Shown: piece after piece, positions 37,083-48,818 of the stretch
How the letters are laid out: every line of letters starts with the position of its first letter
How positions within the stretch are numbered: the first letter of the stretch is position 1
Translations under genes and position numbers: made by a program
Source of the DNA: Apus apus
Taxonomy: Eukaryota; Chordata; Aves; Apodiformes; Apodidae
Reading direction: 5' to 3'
Assembly: GCF_020740795.1 (NCBI RefSeq)
Contig: NC_067283.1
Span: 131,102,568-131,166,567, forward strand
DNA: 64,000 bases
Notes under the pieces: generated by a model
Database searches by the model: none
Seen by the model: only the letters and a program-made list of their open reading frames with translations
Told to the model about the DNA's origin: nothing

Positions 37083-37147
37083 CTATATAATAGATGATAA
37101 TGAATAATCATCTATTATATAGATTATCTCTATCATCTATTATATAG
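37083..37147. repeat. AT-rich palindrome with tandem repeat (cruciform-prone)
   Basis: CTATATAATAGATGAT at 37083-37098 is perfectly complementary to ATCATCTATTATATAG at 37107-37122, with an 8-nt spacer. The right arm is repeated at 37132-37147, giving a 25-bp direct repeat. The following 40 bp are also TA-rich and partly self-complementary. Confidence 0.93.
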
Positions 37148-39919
37148 ATTATTATTATTATATAGATATATTATAGATATATGAATTATCAAGAGTCACA
37201 ATCTTGATAATTACATATAATTGTCTTAAATGTGAATGGAGAAGTGTTAACCCAGTTGAAATTTGTGCTAATCATACCCTTCTTCTCTATAGGCTTGCTT
37301 GAATTTGCTTATTTTGAAAACAAAACAAAGCTTTAACTTCATTTGTTAAAACTGTATAGGCAAAAGAACTAGTCAGTATTTTACTCTGCCTCATGACCAA
37401 TTTTATACCAGTTCCTGAAAACACAAGTTTCTGGAGGAGATGCTGTTTCAGGAAATTTTACATGCATTACCCTAAAATAATTAACTAGTAAAGAGCTTTG
37501 AGTTTCAAACAGGGCAATTTGTTCTGAAAAGGATCAAAACTAATCACATTGACATTGTTAAAATGCTTTTTAATTCTTTTCATCATAGGGTTTCATGAAA
37601 AGCAATTCATTCTTCAGATGGTTCAGTTTTTAATGAAGCTTCTTTTCCCAGAGTAGAAATTTTCATACAGTAAATTTATTACCTTTTTAATTTTATCCTT
37701 TGTTTCCTATACTCTGTTCATTTGAAACTCAGTTATGCAAATGCTAAAGACTGACACTTGTGCCCTGCTACCACTTCTAGATACAAGTCTCTTCCTCCAC
37801 CTGCCAGTACAAATGTGTATTACAACACAGACATTACCGCATTATAACTGGCATTTTATAGACTGAAGATTGTCTAAGGGTTAAATATTTATATAAAAGT
37901 GTATTAGTAAATGCTGTAAGTGTACAGTAAACCCCAGCTTTATATCTAGTTTTGCATGTTGGAAGTAAGTGCTAGCTGAATGAGGCCCTTCTGCTTTTTA
38001 AGAGGTGATCAGAGAGAAATGGGTCAATTAGGAAAAGAAGCTTAACTAAAAAAAATTGGAGGGAGGAATAAAGCTTGAAGTCTTAGAATATGCAGACAGT
38101 ATCTCAATTAACAGAGAAAAAGCTTTCTAAAGAATGGATGTACTTGGAGCATGGTGAAAAAATTAATTTATTCTCTTTAGGGTAATATGGAATTAGATGA
38201 TGAAGTCACATTGCAAATCTGTTGTGTAATTTCCCTGTGTGCTCTTACAAATGAAGTGGATGGAGATTTGCTTTAGTTGGATGTCCATTTTCCTGACAAC
38301 ACGGGAAAGATCTATGAAATAATGCTCAGCAATAGGTGCAAGCAGGATGCAGCAGGGCCAAAGGGAGCTGAAGCAGAAGATTTGTGGGTGGGAAACTGTT
38401 AGAGGCAACCACTAAGAAATATTTGCCAGACTGGTTTTGGATGATTTGGGCCCAACAGCTATTCTGAACAACAGGAAGGAAACAAGTGTAAAACAAATAC
38501 CAACACACAAATCAAAGCTTATTGACACATGAATCAGAGATTACAGGCATTTATTACTGAGCACACATGTGGAAATCTGACCTTTGGCAAGAAGATGTGA
38601 TTAGGTAGAGTACATGGGCTGTAAACAATGCAGATTTCTCACCACAGCAGGATGGGAAGAAGCAGCAGCTGAAGTACACTGGGGCTATAAAGTGGAGATG
38701 GACAAATTAGCTCTGTACACGTGTCAGTTGTGTAGCAAATAATGCATGTTGTCCTTGGGAGGAGGAGAAGGTGCACGCCCTCTTTGCAGCACTGGCACCT
38801 TACCAAGTCGGTGAGATGCACAAGATCTGGCCACAGCCTCTCAAGCCAGCCCAGGGTATTAATCTTCTGCAGACACAACTTTTCCCTTATTTTAGATAGT
38901 TAGCAGAGGAGTTACTCCCAGGCTCTCATGGACAGTGGTGATGTTCTTTTACTAAGGGCTGCTTTAGTGGCTTAAAAAATGTCTTAGATATAATTTACTT
39001 TATTTCAAGTGGGATCCACCTGGTAAGTACTTATGTTTACTGTTCAAGTGCTGGTACATTCCTCATTGTTGAAAACATTAAGCAAAAAAGAACAATAAAT
39101 CTTAGCTGTTAATTAAGGCTAAGCTGAGAGTTAAGGTCTCTGCCTCAAATGGCCATTTTATTTCCCCATGAAAGAACCAAAGAATAGAGAATAATCAGTT
39201 TTAATATGAACTACAAAACATGAAAGAATACTTCATATAATTCATTCACCAACTATCCTTAAATTCAGTGTAGATGCTCCCTGCTGTGTTCAGGCTCCTG
39301 GTTTCCATGTGTCTGCTGAGCAGGTAGGCAGGATGGTGAGGACCAGGGTAGTCCATATAATTCTTTGCACTGTATGAAGCAAGAAAGTTTGTGGGGAGGA
39401 AGCTGGAATGGGAACAACATGACTGCAGAGGCAGCAGAAGGGAGAGCCCCCCCGAGACCAAGGACCCCTCTGGATCAAGGCCCTGGGGCTGTGAGGATCT
39501 TATCTGTCAGAGGCAAAAGAGACATCTGTTGGGATCCTGCAAATGCTTAAAAAATAAATAAAAGGGCAGAAACACAGCTGCTATGCATCTCTATAAACTT
39601 TCTCGTCCATACAATGTTTTCAGACATTTCCCATCTCAGCTAGGAAACTGGAATTGTCTAAGGATATTCACATTGACAAATCAAATGCTGGTTAAAGACA
39701 GATGGGGAAAAGATTAAATCTGGCACTTCTGTAATTTTTGTGCATAGTATTCATCATAGAGCTTCTTCTTACATTCACCAGAATTCCTTGTAATCTTTTC
39801 TGATAATTCAAACACTGTCTACCTTGAGAAACAGAATCAGGAGTCAATAGCTATGAGTTATTAAGGACAATACAGCTAAACACATAGGGCTCTCATCTAA
39901 GCCATGTTCCTACCTGGAA
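37148..39919. other. Intergenic DNA, nothing recognised
   Basis: After the AT-rich tail of the palindrome, no gene or repeat family was recognised. Open frames are short and without motifs. Confidence 0.45.
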
Positions 39920-39969
39920 ATGTTGGACCAGATGATCCTTCTAACCTGGCATTCTGTGATTCTGTGATA
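39920..39969 (+). mobile_element. Short CR1 3'-end relic
   Basis: 'tgttggaccagatgatcctt' followed by 'ctaacctggcattctgtgat' and a repeat of 'tctgtgata' matches the last 50 bp of CR1 with its tail. No CR1 body is visible upstream. Confidence 0.75.
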
Positions 39970-41519
39970 CCAAGGGTAGAGGTGCATCCAACAAAGTGTG
40001 CCATCTTCTGCAAACAGTACACGTTCAGGGGAGGGTGCTCTTTGTGTGAGCATTTTCTCTCCTTTAATTTGTGGTTTATAGAAACTGTTTGATAGTCCAG
40101 TAGTGGGTATCTTAGGTCATCATTCTGTTAACTGCTTTTCTGGTTTAATCAAACATACCACAAAGACTGCTAACCCTTGTTCACTCCCAAATTCTTATCC
40201 ATGAGAGAGGCTTAGTGTGGGCAATGCTCTTTGTGCAGATGGATTTTGCCTGCAGCTCTGATCTAACCTGTTCATATCCTTTAAGTTGTAGAAATTCAAA
40301 TGCAAAATGAAGGGGAATAAAATGCCATAAGGTAGGAACCAGACATGACTGGTAAACCTCTCCATGCAACAGAGCTTCCTAGACACTAAACAGAGTTGCG
40401 AATAACATGCAGAGTGGAAGAGGAGACTAGCTTTGCACAGCTTTAAATCTCCTGTTTGAATGATTTGGTAGGTAAGGTTCAGGATTTCTAAAGAATTCAG
40501 TTTCAGAAACTCTCTGGAAATGACAAAGCCTATAAAACAAAGTTATATTGTTTAAACCACCTTTATGCTGTTTCATCAAATTACAGTTCTGATTTTCCTT
40601 TAACCATAAAGCTCAAAATGAGTTAAAATTAATACAGGCACCATGTTTATGCTTCAAATATAAATTAGAAATTTATAAACTCTGTTTCCTGAAAAGGTAG
40701 CATAGATTTCCTGCTCCTGTTCATTTTAAGGGAGAGTGATCTGAGTATTTGTCAATGTCATTTTAATATATTACAACTTTTGTCAAATGCATAATTCCCA
40801 AGTATGTTTGATGATTTATTTGTTTAGTTCTGAGGAAAAAATTTCATAGCTGGAAAGATAATTCAAGTATGATTACTCTATTCAACCAACTCTGTCTGAG
40901 AGCGAGAAGAAGGCATGTTTGCATAAATATACTGTTCTAGCACTTTAGTTAGAAGAAAAGTCCCTTAGAGCTTTTGGTTAGACAGCGTTAGGTTGCAGTG
41001 GGAAAAAAAAAATCTAAATTAAAGGAGGGACCCTCCTTCCATGGCAGGTTAGAGTTCAGGCAGGAGCCAACACGTGCCTGCAGCCTGGGTCATTTTGCTC
41101 GAAAGCTGAAAACAATATGGGTTTGTATTCTTTCTACAGCAAAATTGCAGCAGGTAAGAATAGGAAAATAACAGATTTAAGACAGGAGTAGGTTATTTAA
41201 AATAAAAACCTGAGAGCCACATGCTATTCAGAGACTTGACGGTAGGATCCATGCTCTGCCTGTGCTGTACCTTCTCTGTAGATTAATGGAATTCAGCAAG
41301 CCCAGCTGTTGATCTCCCTTTTTTCAGGAGCATGATATGTAAATTTCTTTACACTCACATTGATGTTAAAGCAGAAGTGAAGGGAATAAAAGGAAGCCAT
41401 TAAAGCAGAAGTAAAAATTAGAGTCGTGGGAACTCCGATTTCTATTTAGCAACACTGCACATCTCTTATAATTTTAGCTCACAGATGTTAATAGAAAATG
41501 AGATCAAAGGCAGCATGTG
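39970..41519. other. Intergenic DNA, nothing recognised
   Basis: AT-rich sequence without a recognisable gene or element. Confidence 0.45.
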
Positions 41520-42880
41520 TTTACCAATGGTAGATCATGCCAGACTAAGCTTCTTTGATGTGCTAACAGATCTGAGTAGGAAATGCAGATCTCATCTTTC
41601 TGAACTTCAAGAAAACATTTAATGTGCTGCCACTTGGGACTGTATCTGTTAAATGAGCGAGAAAAGAACTCGTAAAAGAACTATAAAAGTGCATGAGGTT
41701 TGGAATAGGGCAGATGACAATCTGATTCTCTTAAAAGGAAAATTACTATACTGGAAGGATATTAGTAGAGATCCCCAAGGATTTTTTGTATGTTCAGTCA
41801 TCTTCTGTAACAGTACTGACAATGTTGTTCCTCCTCCTCCAACACTGTAAGTTCCAGAGAGTTTTTTTAACTAGATGCACCAGGACTGATCATCAAATTA
41901 ATGCAGCACTGCCCTGGAGCCTGAGCTGCATCACTCAGCTGGTGGAAGCTCATGTTGTAAGCTCCTTCCCTTCCTCTTTGGGATATCTTCACTTGGGCTG
42001 CAAGTATGTGCTGCAGGGAGAGCTTCAGTACCTATCAAGTGCAGGGATGGTGATGCCTTCCACTTTTCTTGAGCATGGACATTTTCAGAAAAGCTCCACA
42101 GGGCCACACAAACACCACAGGACCTTCTGGACTCCAGTCCAGTTGATAGCATTGCCAGGTCATCTTTCAACTGGTAAAGAAAATAGGTTCCTGTGTTGGG
42201 TGTTGGTTGGGAGCAAATAATGAACACAGCGCTATCATTTGTAACCTTATTTTTAAATATTTTTTTAGATAAATTGTAGATGTGACAAAGCAGTAGACAG
42301 CAATACCATTCAGGAGGAATTAGAGTATCTTAGGGCATGAAGTTACATCAGTGTGATGAGCATTCATCAAATACATTATAAGAGCACATCCTTTGGACCT
42401 GCAATAAGGGTTGTGTTACAGACTGGGAGTTTGTCATCTGGGGAGATGATGGACCAAGGACTTCTTTCCAAAGCAGCCAAGGTATGTAGAAAGTATTGTC
42501 TGAGCTATTTCTAGAAACAAGGAGGAAACATATGATGACATTTTCCTTGTGAGCTCATTCAGTAAAATGGCTTAAAATCCTTGTCCCTTACTTTGAGAAG
42601 CAGGAGTAAATATGAACCAGTGCAGAGAAGGCAGATGTGATGGGGGAACTGACAGCTTCTTTTGATGAGAGGAACACTAAAGAGTTTCACTCAGGTAGTC
42701 TAGCAAAATCATGGCTGAAAGAAGTAGTGATTATTCTCTGTAAAGCTATCAAGCTCAGAACTCAGGGAAAGAAAAGGGCTTTTTATTTCACACAGTAATA
42801 CATGGGAATTAACAGTGCATAAGTATGTTTAGGCTGGAAAACAAGAAAAAAAAATTAACTATCCATGAGAATGTTGTCGC
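41520..42880 (+). mobile_element. Ancient, heavily diverged CR1-type LINE with RT motifs
   Basis: Positions 41539-41660 translate across a frameshift to ARLSFFDVLTD and then DLIFLNFKKTFNVLPLGT, which aligns with the RT motif A region ([16 protein letters not shown] in active CR1). Positions 41735-41810 give LLYWKDISRDPQGFF, matching the W-R-x-V-T-S-G-V-P-Q-G motif B region. Further on, 'cagtgcagagaagg' (about 42619), 'ctctgtaaagctatcaagct' and 'taagtatgtttaggctggaa' (about 42820) resemble the 3' half of old amniote CR1 families. The middle (about 41860-42590) is poorly matched and may hold an insertion. It is much older than the other copies. Confidence 0.65.
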
Positions 42881-45298
42881 TCAGTAGAGGCAGATAAAAC
42901 CATACTCAATTTTAGGACAGTAGCTAATCAGCATATAAAAGGGCCAACTTGAGCGCTGCTATCGTGCAGCAGGAAAAAGAAGCCAGAAGAAGCCATTTCT
43001 AATTGGCAGCTGGACACATAGAAGCTCAAGGAATACCAAATTGCATGGCAGTAAGTAAAACCACCTCTTTTCCTCTCAGCGGTAGAATCTGCTCTCTAAG
43101 CACAGGTTATAAATGCTGGAATTAAAAGGCCAGTCCTACACCAAAATAAGCAATTTCTGTGCTCTGGAGTTATAAGTGAAACTGGAATTAAATCTGTCTG
43201 GGCTCTGGAGACCCATCTCCTTAAAACAAGGTGCAAAAAGAATGGCAACAGAAAGAGCAACAAGGCCACAATAAGGAACATTCAGATCCACAGCCTAAGC
43301 TGGACTGTGACAGCAGAGGGCTGGTTATTAATCCTCTGCTTTGGAAAAAACACAGGACCTTGTAGAAAAACTTACATACCCTTGTGCTATGAATTATTGA
43401 GACCGCAAGATTCCAGATGATGACCTCTGTACATTACCACCACGACAGCCCTTGCTCTCCCTACTCACCAAGCCAGGACCCTGCAGACCTAAACCTTTGG
43501 TTTGGGTATGTAACCATCTGTGAAGCATCCTCTGCTTAACAGAGTGCTTGGACCGTGGCAGAGGGGCTGCCAGTGATTTGTGCTGCCTTGCCTGGAGCAG
43601 AGGACAAGTTGTTACACTTCTAATTAATCTCCAAGCTCCAAAACATTACAAGCTTTGTGCAGACCACAAGATGGCACAGCTGTATAGAATTGCATAAAGC
43701 AGCCTGGCATAAATATATTAAATATAAAAACTAACATAGTGTTGGAGAGGCAGCAAAAAATACCCTATTCTGATGATAAAGCTCTTATTTCTAATTGAAA
43801 AGCAGTATTTCCTGAGCCTATAAACAACAGACAATGCTGAGATCTTTTATTTTCAATAATCAAGTGCTTTTATATTTACAAAAAATAACATTTCAAGGCA
43901 GAAAGGACTTTTGAACTAGGAAACTGGTTTTATCAAAGATGTAATAAAATACTGTGACTTTAGGTTCTTTTCAGTCCAATGTTACAATGATTATGGAATA
44001 GCTTTTTAGTGGTCTGGATTTTTAAGTGGAAAAATTTTGCAACGTTAGCAAACTCTCTCTATCCCACAGACAATTCCATTTGCAACCACTTTCTGAATAG
44101 CATGTTTGAGAACAATCCTTAATTAAATGTCAGATACCAATGACCTTTGGAAAATAGTATTTTTATTATACAAACCACAAGGCAGCAAATGCTCTCAATG
44201 AGACAGGTATGTTAGTAATATGGATTTATAGGGTTCCAATTCACTGCTCCAAATGACCCAGAAAATACTATGAAAATTTAACCCAATCGTTACTCTGGTA
44301 GCATATCACAAGGAATTGGACAGCATAGATTTATTGTCTCCAGGATATTAGCTTCTATTATCCCCTCACTACTGAAGAGATCATTTGAGGTAAAAAGAAG
44401 CAAACATATGTTGACTATGCAAAGAGGTGGAATATCATTATGTCTGCGTTGTGGGTTTTTTTAACAAAAATTATGTGATTTGTATCACCATTTGTCCAGC
44501 AGCTGTTCAGCATTTAGCATAACAGGGTGATTAATAAGATATCTGGGAGTGGTTGCAATAAAAAGATGAACTTTCTATCAATTTATGTACTGCTGTATTG
44601 GTCAATAATTAACACAAATGCCAGTGATTTGGCAAGGTTCCATTATAGCAGAATAATCAAAAAATATATATACCCATCTATATATATACAGGTGCGTGTC
44701 CATCAGAGATACCTACATCTAGTAATCTGATCTGTATCCAAAGGGGGGAAAATAATAACTTCACTAGTCAGATCTTCATGTAGTAAATCAGAATTTCTGA
44801 TCAGCATCCAAATGAAAAACTGACCTTTCCAAATTTACTACACTTCATCCAGGGAAACTGTTCTCCGACTTCAACAGTGAGAAGATTCACAAAAGCCTAC
44901 ATTTTAAAAAATGAGATCTGAAACTTTGATTAGCAAGCTTCTGATATTGGTTGACACTCTTCCTTATTTTAACTGGGAAATGCCTGTGCCTATTCTTGCT
45001 ATGTCTGGTATAATATTTATGAGCAATGTCCTAGTAAATAAGAATTTATGTCACTGACATTCACTAATAATCATGGATGTGATTTTCAAAACAACCTGAG
45101 GGTTTTGAATACATAATGTTTTCCTTCTCTAATTCTTCCCATATTTCTGTGTTTCTTATCCACTGCAGTATTGTACCTACTTCAGGGCTCAATCCTCCAA
45201 ACACAATGCAGTTCCAGGAAGCCTGTAATGATGTGAAGGGCTGAGTCTTCAGATTCAGGTCTTTCCCAGGGAAGGAATGCACACTCAGAGCTCTGCAG
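42881..45298. other. Intergenic DNA, nothing recognised
   Basis: No gene or repeat family recognised. A short (TA)n patch lies near 44664-44690. Confidence 0.45.
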
Positions 45299-45722
45299 GA
45301 AAAATGGAAAAGGAAAAGGAAAAAAAGGGAAAGGGAAAGGGGAAAGGGGAAAGGGAAAAAGGAATAGGGAAAAAGGAATAGGGAAAAAGGAAAAGGGAAA
45401 AACGAAAAGGGAAAAACGAAAAAGGGACAGGGAAAATGGAAAAGGAAAAGGAAAAAAAGGGAAAGGGAAAGGGGAAAGGGAAAAGGGAAAAAGGGACAGG
45501 GAAAAGGGAAAGGAAAGGAAAGGAAAGGAAAGGAAAGGAAAGGAAAGGAAAGGAAAGGAAAGGAAAGGAAAGGAAAGGAAAGGAAAGGAAAGGAAAGGAA
45601 AGGAAAGGAAAGGAAAGGAAAGGAAAGGAAAGGAAAGGAAAGGAAAGGAAAGGAAAATGGGAAAGGAAAGGAAAAAGGGAAAGGGAAAGGGAAAAGGAGA
45701 GGGAGAGGGAAAAGAGAAGAAA
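45299..45722. repeat. Polypurine tract with (GGAAA)n core
   Basis: About 420 bp of the plus strand are almost wholly purine, built from GGAAA, GGGAAA and GGAAAAA units. The core at about 45507-45656 is a near-perfect pentanucleotide array of roughly 30 GGAAA units. Long open frames on both strands (FLSFP repeats on the minus strand, KGKER repeats on the plus strand) are by-products of the repeat and are not annotated as genes. Confidence 0.97.
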
Positions 45723-46275
45723 TGGTGATTGATTCCTACAGCTCTCATGCTAATTGAAATGAAAGGAGCCAACTTCTTACCTCATAGTGTTAGATCCTCT
45801 ACTCACACCAGCAGCACAGCTGCAGGGGAATCTCCACAGCTCAACAGACCAACACCAAAGAATACAATTATTCTCTTCTTATATTAATATAACTCAGCAC
45901 AGATACAGACCAAAGAACTAGAAACTATTAATTTTTAAACTGAGGGTAATAAAGAGTCTTTAAAACTTCGCAGAGAGGATAAGTATCCCATGTAGAAAAC
46001 TGTCCTGAAATTCCCATTAGTTTTAATGTAATTTGTATAATCGGTCCCCAAATGCAAAAAATGCCTCTCACAGGGAAACACAGACAATGTCCCTGTGGTT
46101 TTATTGCATCCTTTTCTGATTACATTTGTGTATTTTGTCTGTTTTGGCCTTTGTAGAGAATACACATCTTAAAATTTTGTCTACAGTTCCCTGTTAGTCT
46201 TGCAGTCAATAGGCACATTTTGAGCTCATACAACTATCTGTAGAATTGTGTTTTCCTGCCCATATCTGTGTATGT
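45723..46275. other. Intergenic DNA, nothing recognised
   Basis: No gene or element recognised between the polypurine tract and the inverted CR1 fragment. Confidence 0.45.
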
Positions 46276-46480
46276 ATATATCCTGCTGAGGTCCCCCCTG
46301 AGCTTTCTTTTCTGCAGGCTGAACAGTTCCAGCTCCCTCAGCCTCTCCAGGCCAGCTGGAGACCAGTTACTGGTGGTGCACCACAGGAGCTGATACTGGA
46401 ACCAGTACTATATAACATCTTCACTAATGACAAGGATGCAACCTCAGCAAGTTTGAAGATAATTCATGGATTGTGGAGCT
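46276..46480. mobile_element. CR1 fragment with internal inversion
   Basis: At 46276-46350 the plus strand reads CR1 antisense ('tgaggtcccccctgagcttt', 'ctgcaggctgaacagttcc', 'agctccctcagcctctcca'). From about 46355 it switches to CR1 sense, encoding SWRPVTGGAPQELILEPVLY and then NIFTND, the RT motif B region. The two parts belong to different places in ORF2. Read on the minus strand, the order is an inverted 5' segment followed by a sense 3' segment. The right limit is blurred by divergence. Confidence 0.75.
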
Positions 46481-47151
46481 CCTAAGCACACCAGTGCCAC
46501 TAAATTATTTGTCTGTGAGGCATCAGAGAGTCTGCAATATGGCCAAGATTTTAACCGTGTTGCCTTAAGGTTGGGTGAGCATCGTGGTATTGAACCAGCC
46601 TTCCCAGGCCTGGCTCCAGGGTAATGACAGCATCAGTGGGATGTGTTTGTCCCAACCACAGCTAATCTCAATCTCAGACCTCATCAGCAAGTGGAACTTC
46701 CCTGGGAGTATTTTATGTAGAATTTCTCCAATGCAGCACAATATTCAGAAGCAGGCCAGAACTCTGACTTGCATTACTGAAAATTATTTTCATTTCTAGT
46801 ACAGAGTTGCATCTGGATAGAAATTTCTCTAAAGCTGAACTCTGGTTTGAAGGTTTTGGTCCTGTCAGCTAGCCAAGCTGATTTTTTTATTTCAAGTAGA
46901 CACCTAGTGATTATGTTAATTATTGCCCTATTAATTGTATTTATTATTGTTAAAATCAGTAAAAGAGAAAATCACATCCTAATTCCCACTCTCCTGTTTT
47001 TTTTGCCTTTTGTTGCATTATTCTCCTTAGCCCTGGACTTAATATGGTAAGAGCTGGGGAGCAGAGTGCCTGTCACTAAATTCTCTGGCTATATAATGTT
47101 GCTAGAGACTTGTCTGAAATAAGGCAGCTCCATATCTGCTTTTTCTGCAAG
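46481..47151. other. Intergenic DNA, nothing recognised
   Basis: Further diverged CR1 sequence may reach to about 46560. Beyond that nothing is recognised. Confidence 0.4.
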
Positions 47152-47360
47152 AATGCCCCCTCCCTGGAAGTGTTCAAGGCTTGGTTGGATGGGACTTTGA
47201 TCAACCTGGTATAGTGGGGTGTGTCCCTGCCCATGGCAGGGGAGTTCACAGAATCACAGAATAGTAGGGGTTGGAAGGGACCTCTGGAGATCAGAGTTGG
47301 AACCAGATGATCTTCAAGGTCCTTTCCAACCCAAACTATTTTGTGATTTTATGATTCTAT
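47152..47360 (+). mobile_element. CR1 LINE 3' end, interrupted by a nested CR1
   Basis: The outer element reads 'gcccccctccctggaagtgt', 'ctgcccatggcaggggagtt' and, after the interruption, 'ggaaccagatgatcttcaag', 'gtcctttccaacccaaac' and the tail 'atgattctatt'. The two halves rejoin exactly across the inserted piece at 47247-47293. Confidence 0.92.
47247..47293 (-). mobile_element. 47-bp CR1 3' end nested in another CR1
   Basis: 'cacagaatcacagaatagta' followed by 'ggggttggaagggacctctg' is the reverse complement of the CR1 tail and last 3' UTR bases. The flanks carry a perfect direct repeat GAGTT (47242-47246 and 47294-47298), and removing one copy plus the insert restores the outer CR1. It is an extremely 5'-truncated insertion. 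Confidence 0.85.
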
Positions 47361-47919
47361 TAATTCAGTCCGCCAAAAAAGATTCTCTAAAAGCAAAACA
47401 GAGTGTCAATTGTAATAGCATGATCACAAACATCAGTCAAAATTGCATCAAAGAGCCCTTGGTTTTCCTTCAGCTGACAAGAACCAGAAATGAACCAGCA
47501 GGCTGTAAGCATTGCCCAGCATGGGGAGAGGAAGTTGCCTGCAGACTCTAAGCTATTTGCTTGGCTGTAAGTGGTGAAATCACTGAACTGGAATAAGCCA
47601 GGTGGCTGTTTCTGAGAGCAGAATTTCAACAACTGCCAGGGGTTTTCAAACTGAAACACAAAGAAAATAGCTGACGTCATCAAGTCAGGTACTACTTCAC
47701 TGGAGATGTATGTCTCAGGAACTGCAACAGCCTGGGAACCACAGAAAGAAAATTATTTCTTTCACAAAACCACTGGAATAATACAATTAAAAAAAAAATA
47801 ATCAGATTTTCTCAAATCCAGTTGTTTAAATGAATATGAAATACTCTTCTCAGATCAATGTTCTTGTTTTTGGAGTCAAGTAATTAAATCACTGTTGCAT
47901 ATATGAGGAGATAGAATGC
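47361..47919. other. Intergenic DNA, nothing recognised
   Basis: No gene or element recognised between two CR1 copies. Confidence 0.45.
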
Positions 47920-48818
47920 ACTGTCAGTAAGTATGCAGACCATATGCAGTTGGGAGGGAGTGTTGATCTGCCTGAGGCTAGGGATGCTCTGCAGGGAGAC
48001 TTGGACCGACTAGATTGGTGGGCTGAGGTCAATTGTATGAAGTTCAACAAGACCAAGTACTAGGTCCTGCACTTAGGTCACAACAACCCCAGGCAATGCT
48101 ACAGGCTTGGGGAAGAGTGGCTGGAAAGCTGTGCAGCAGAAAGGGACCTGAGGGTTCTGATTGATAGGAAGCTGGATATGAGCAAGCAGTGTGCCCAGGT
48201 TGCCAAGAAGGCCAATAGCATCCTGGCCTGTATTAGGAATAGTGTGGCAAGCAGGACCAGGGAAGTGATCATCCCTCTCCACTCAGCATTGGTGAAGCCA
48301 CACCTCAAATACTGTGTCCAGTGTTGGGCACCTCAATACAAGAAAGACATCAAGATGCTGGAGCGTGTCCAAAGAAGGGCAATGAAGCTGGTGAAGGGCC
48401 TTGAGAACAAGTCTCATGAAGAGCAACTGGGGCTGTTTAGTCTGCAGAAAAGGAGGCTGAGGGGAGACCTCATTGCCCTCTACAACTACCTGAAAGGACA
48501 TTGCAAAGAGGTAGGTACTTGTCCCTTCTCACAAGTAACTGGTGATAGAACATGAGGAAATGGCCTCAAGCTGCACCAGGGGACGTTTAGACTAGGCATT
48601 AGAAAGAACTTTTTCACTGAAAGGGTTGTCAGATATTGGAACAGGCTGCTCAGGGAGGCGGTTGAGTCACCAACCCTGGATGTATTTAAAAGTTGTCTAG
48701 ATGTGGTGCTTGGGAATATGGCTTAGTGCTGGACTTGGTAGAGTAGGTTTAATGGTTGGACTCAATGATCTTGAAGGTCTTTTCCAACCTAAGTGATTCT
48801 ATGATTCTGTGATTCTTG
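47920..48818 (+). mobile_element. CR1 LINE, 5'-truncated, C-terminal ORF2 plus 3' UTR
   Basis: The copy starts just at the RT catalytic region ('cagtaagtatgcagaccata' corresponds to the segment after LSKFADD). It continues through [12 protein letters not shown] (stop at 48060), the frame at 48178-48555 with [40 protein letters not shown] and [20 protein letters not shown], and a full 3' UTR ending 'gtgattctatgattctgtga'. It is closely related in sequence and order to the copy at 1-369. A stop and frameshifts make it a relic. Confidence 0.94.

Noticed and set aside
45182-45772. 196-residue minus-strand frame with FLSFP repeats, and the plus-strand KGKER-type repeat frame
   Set aside because: They are produced by the (GGAAA)n polypurine tract, with no flanking coding features.
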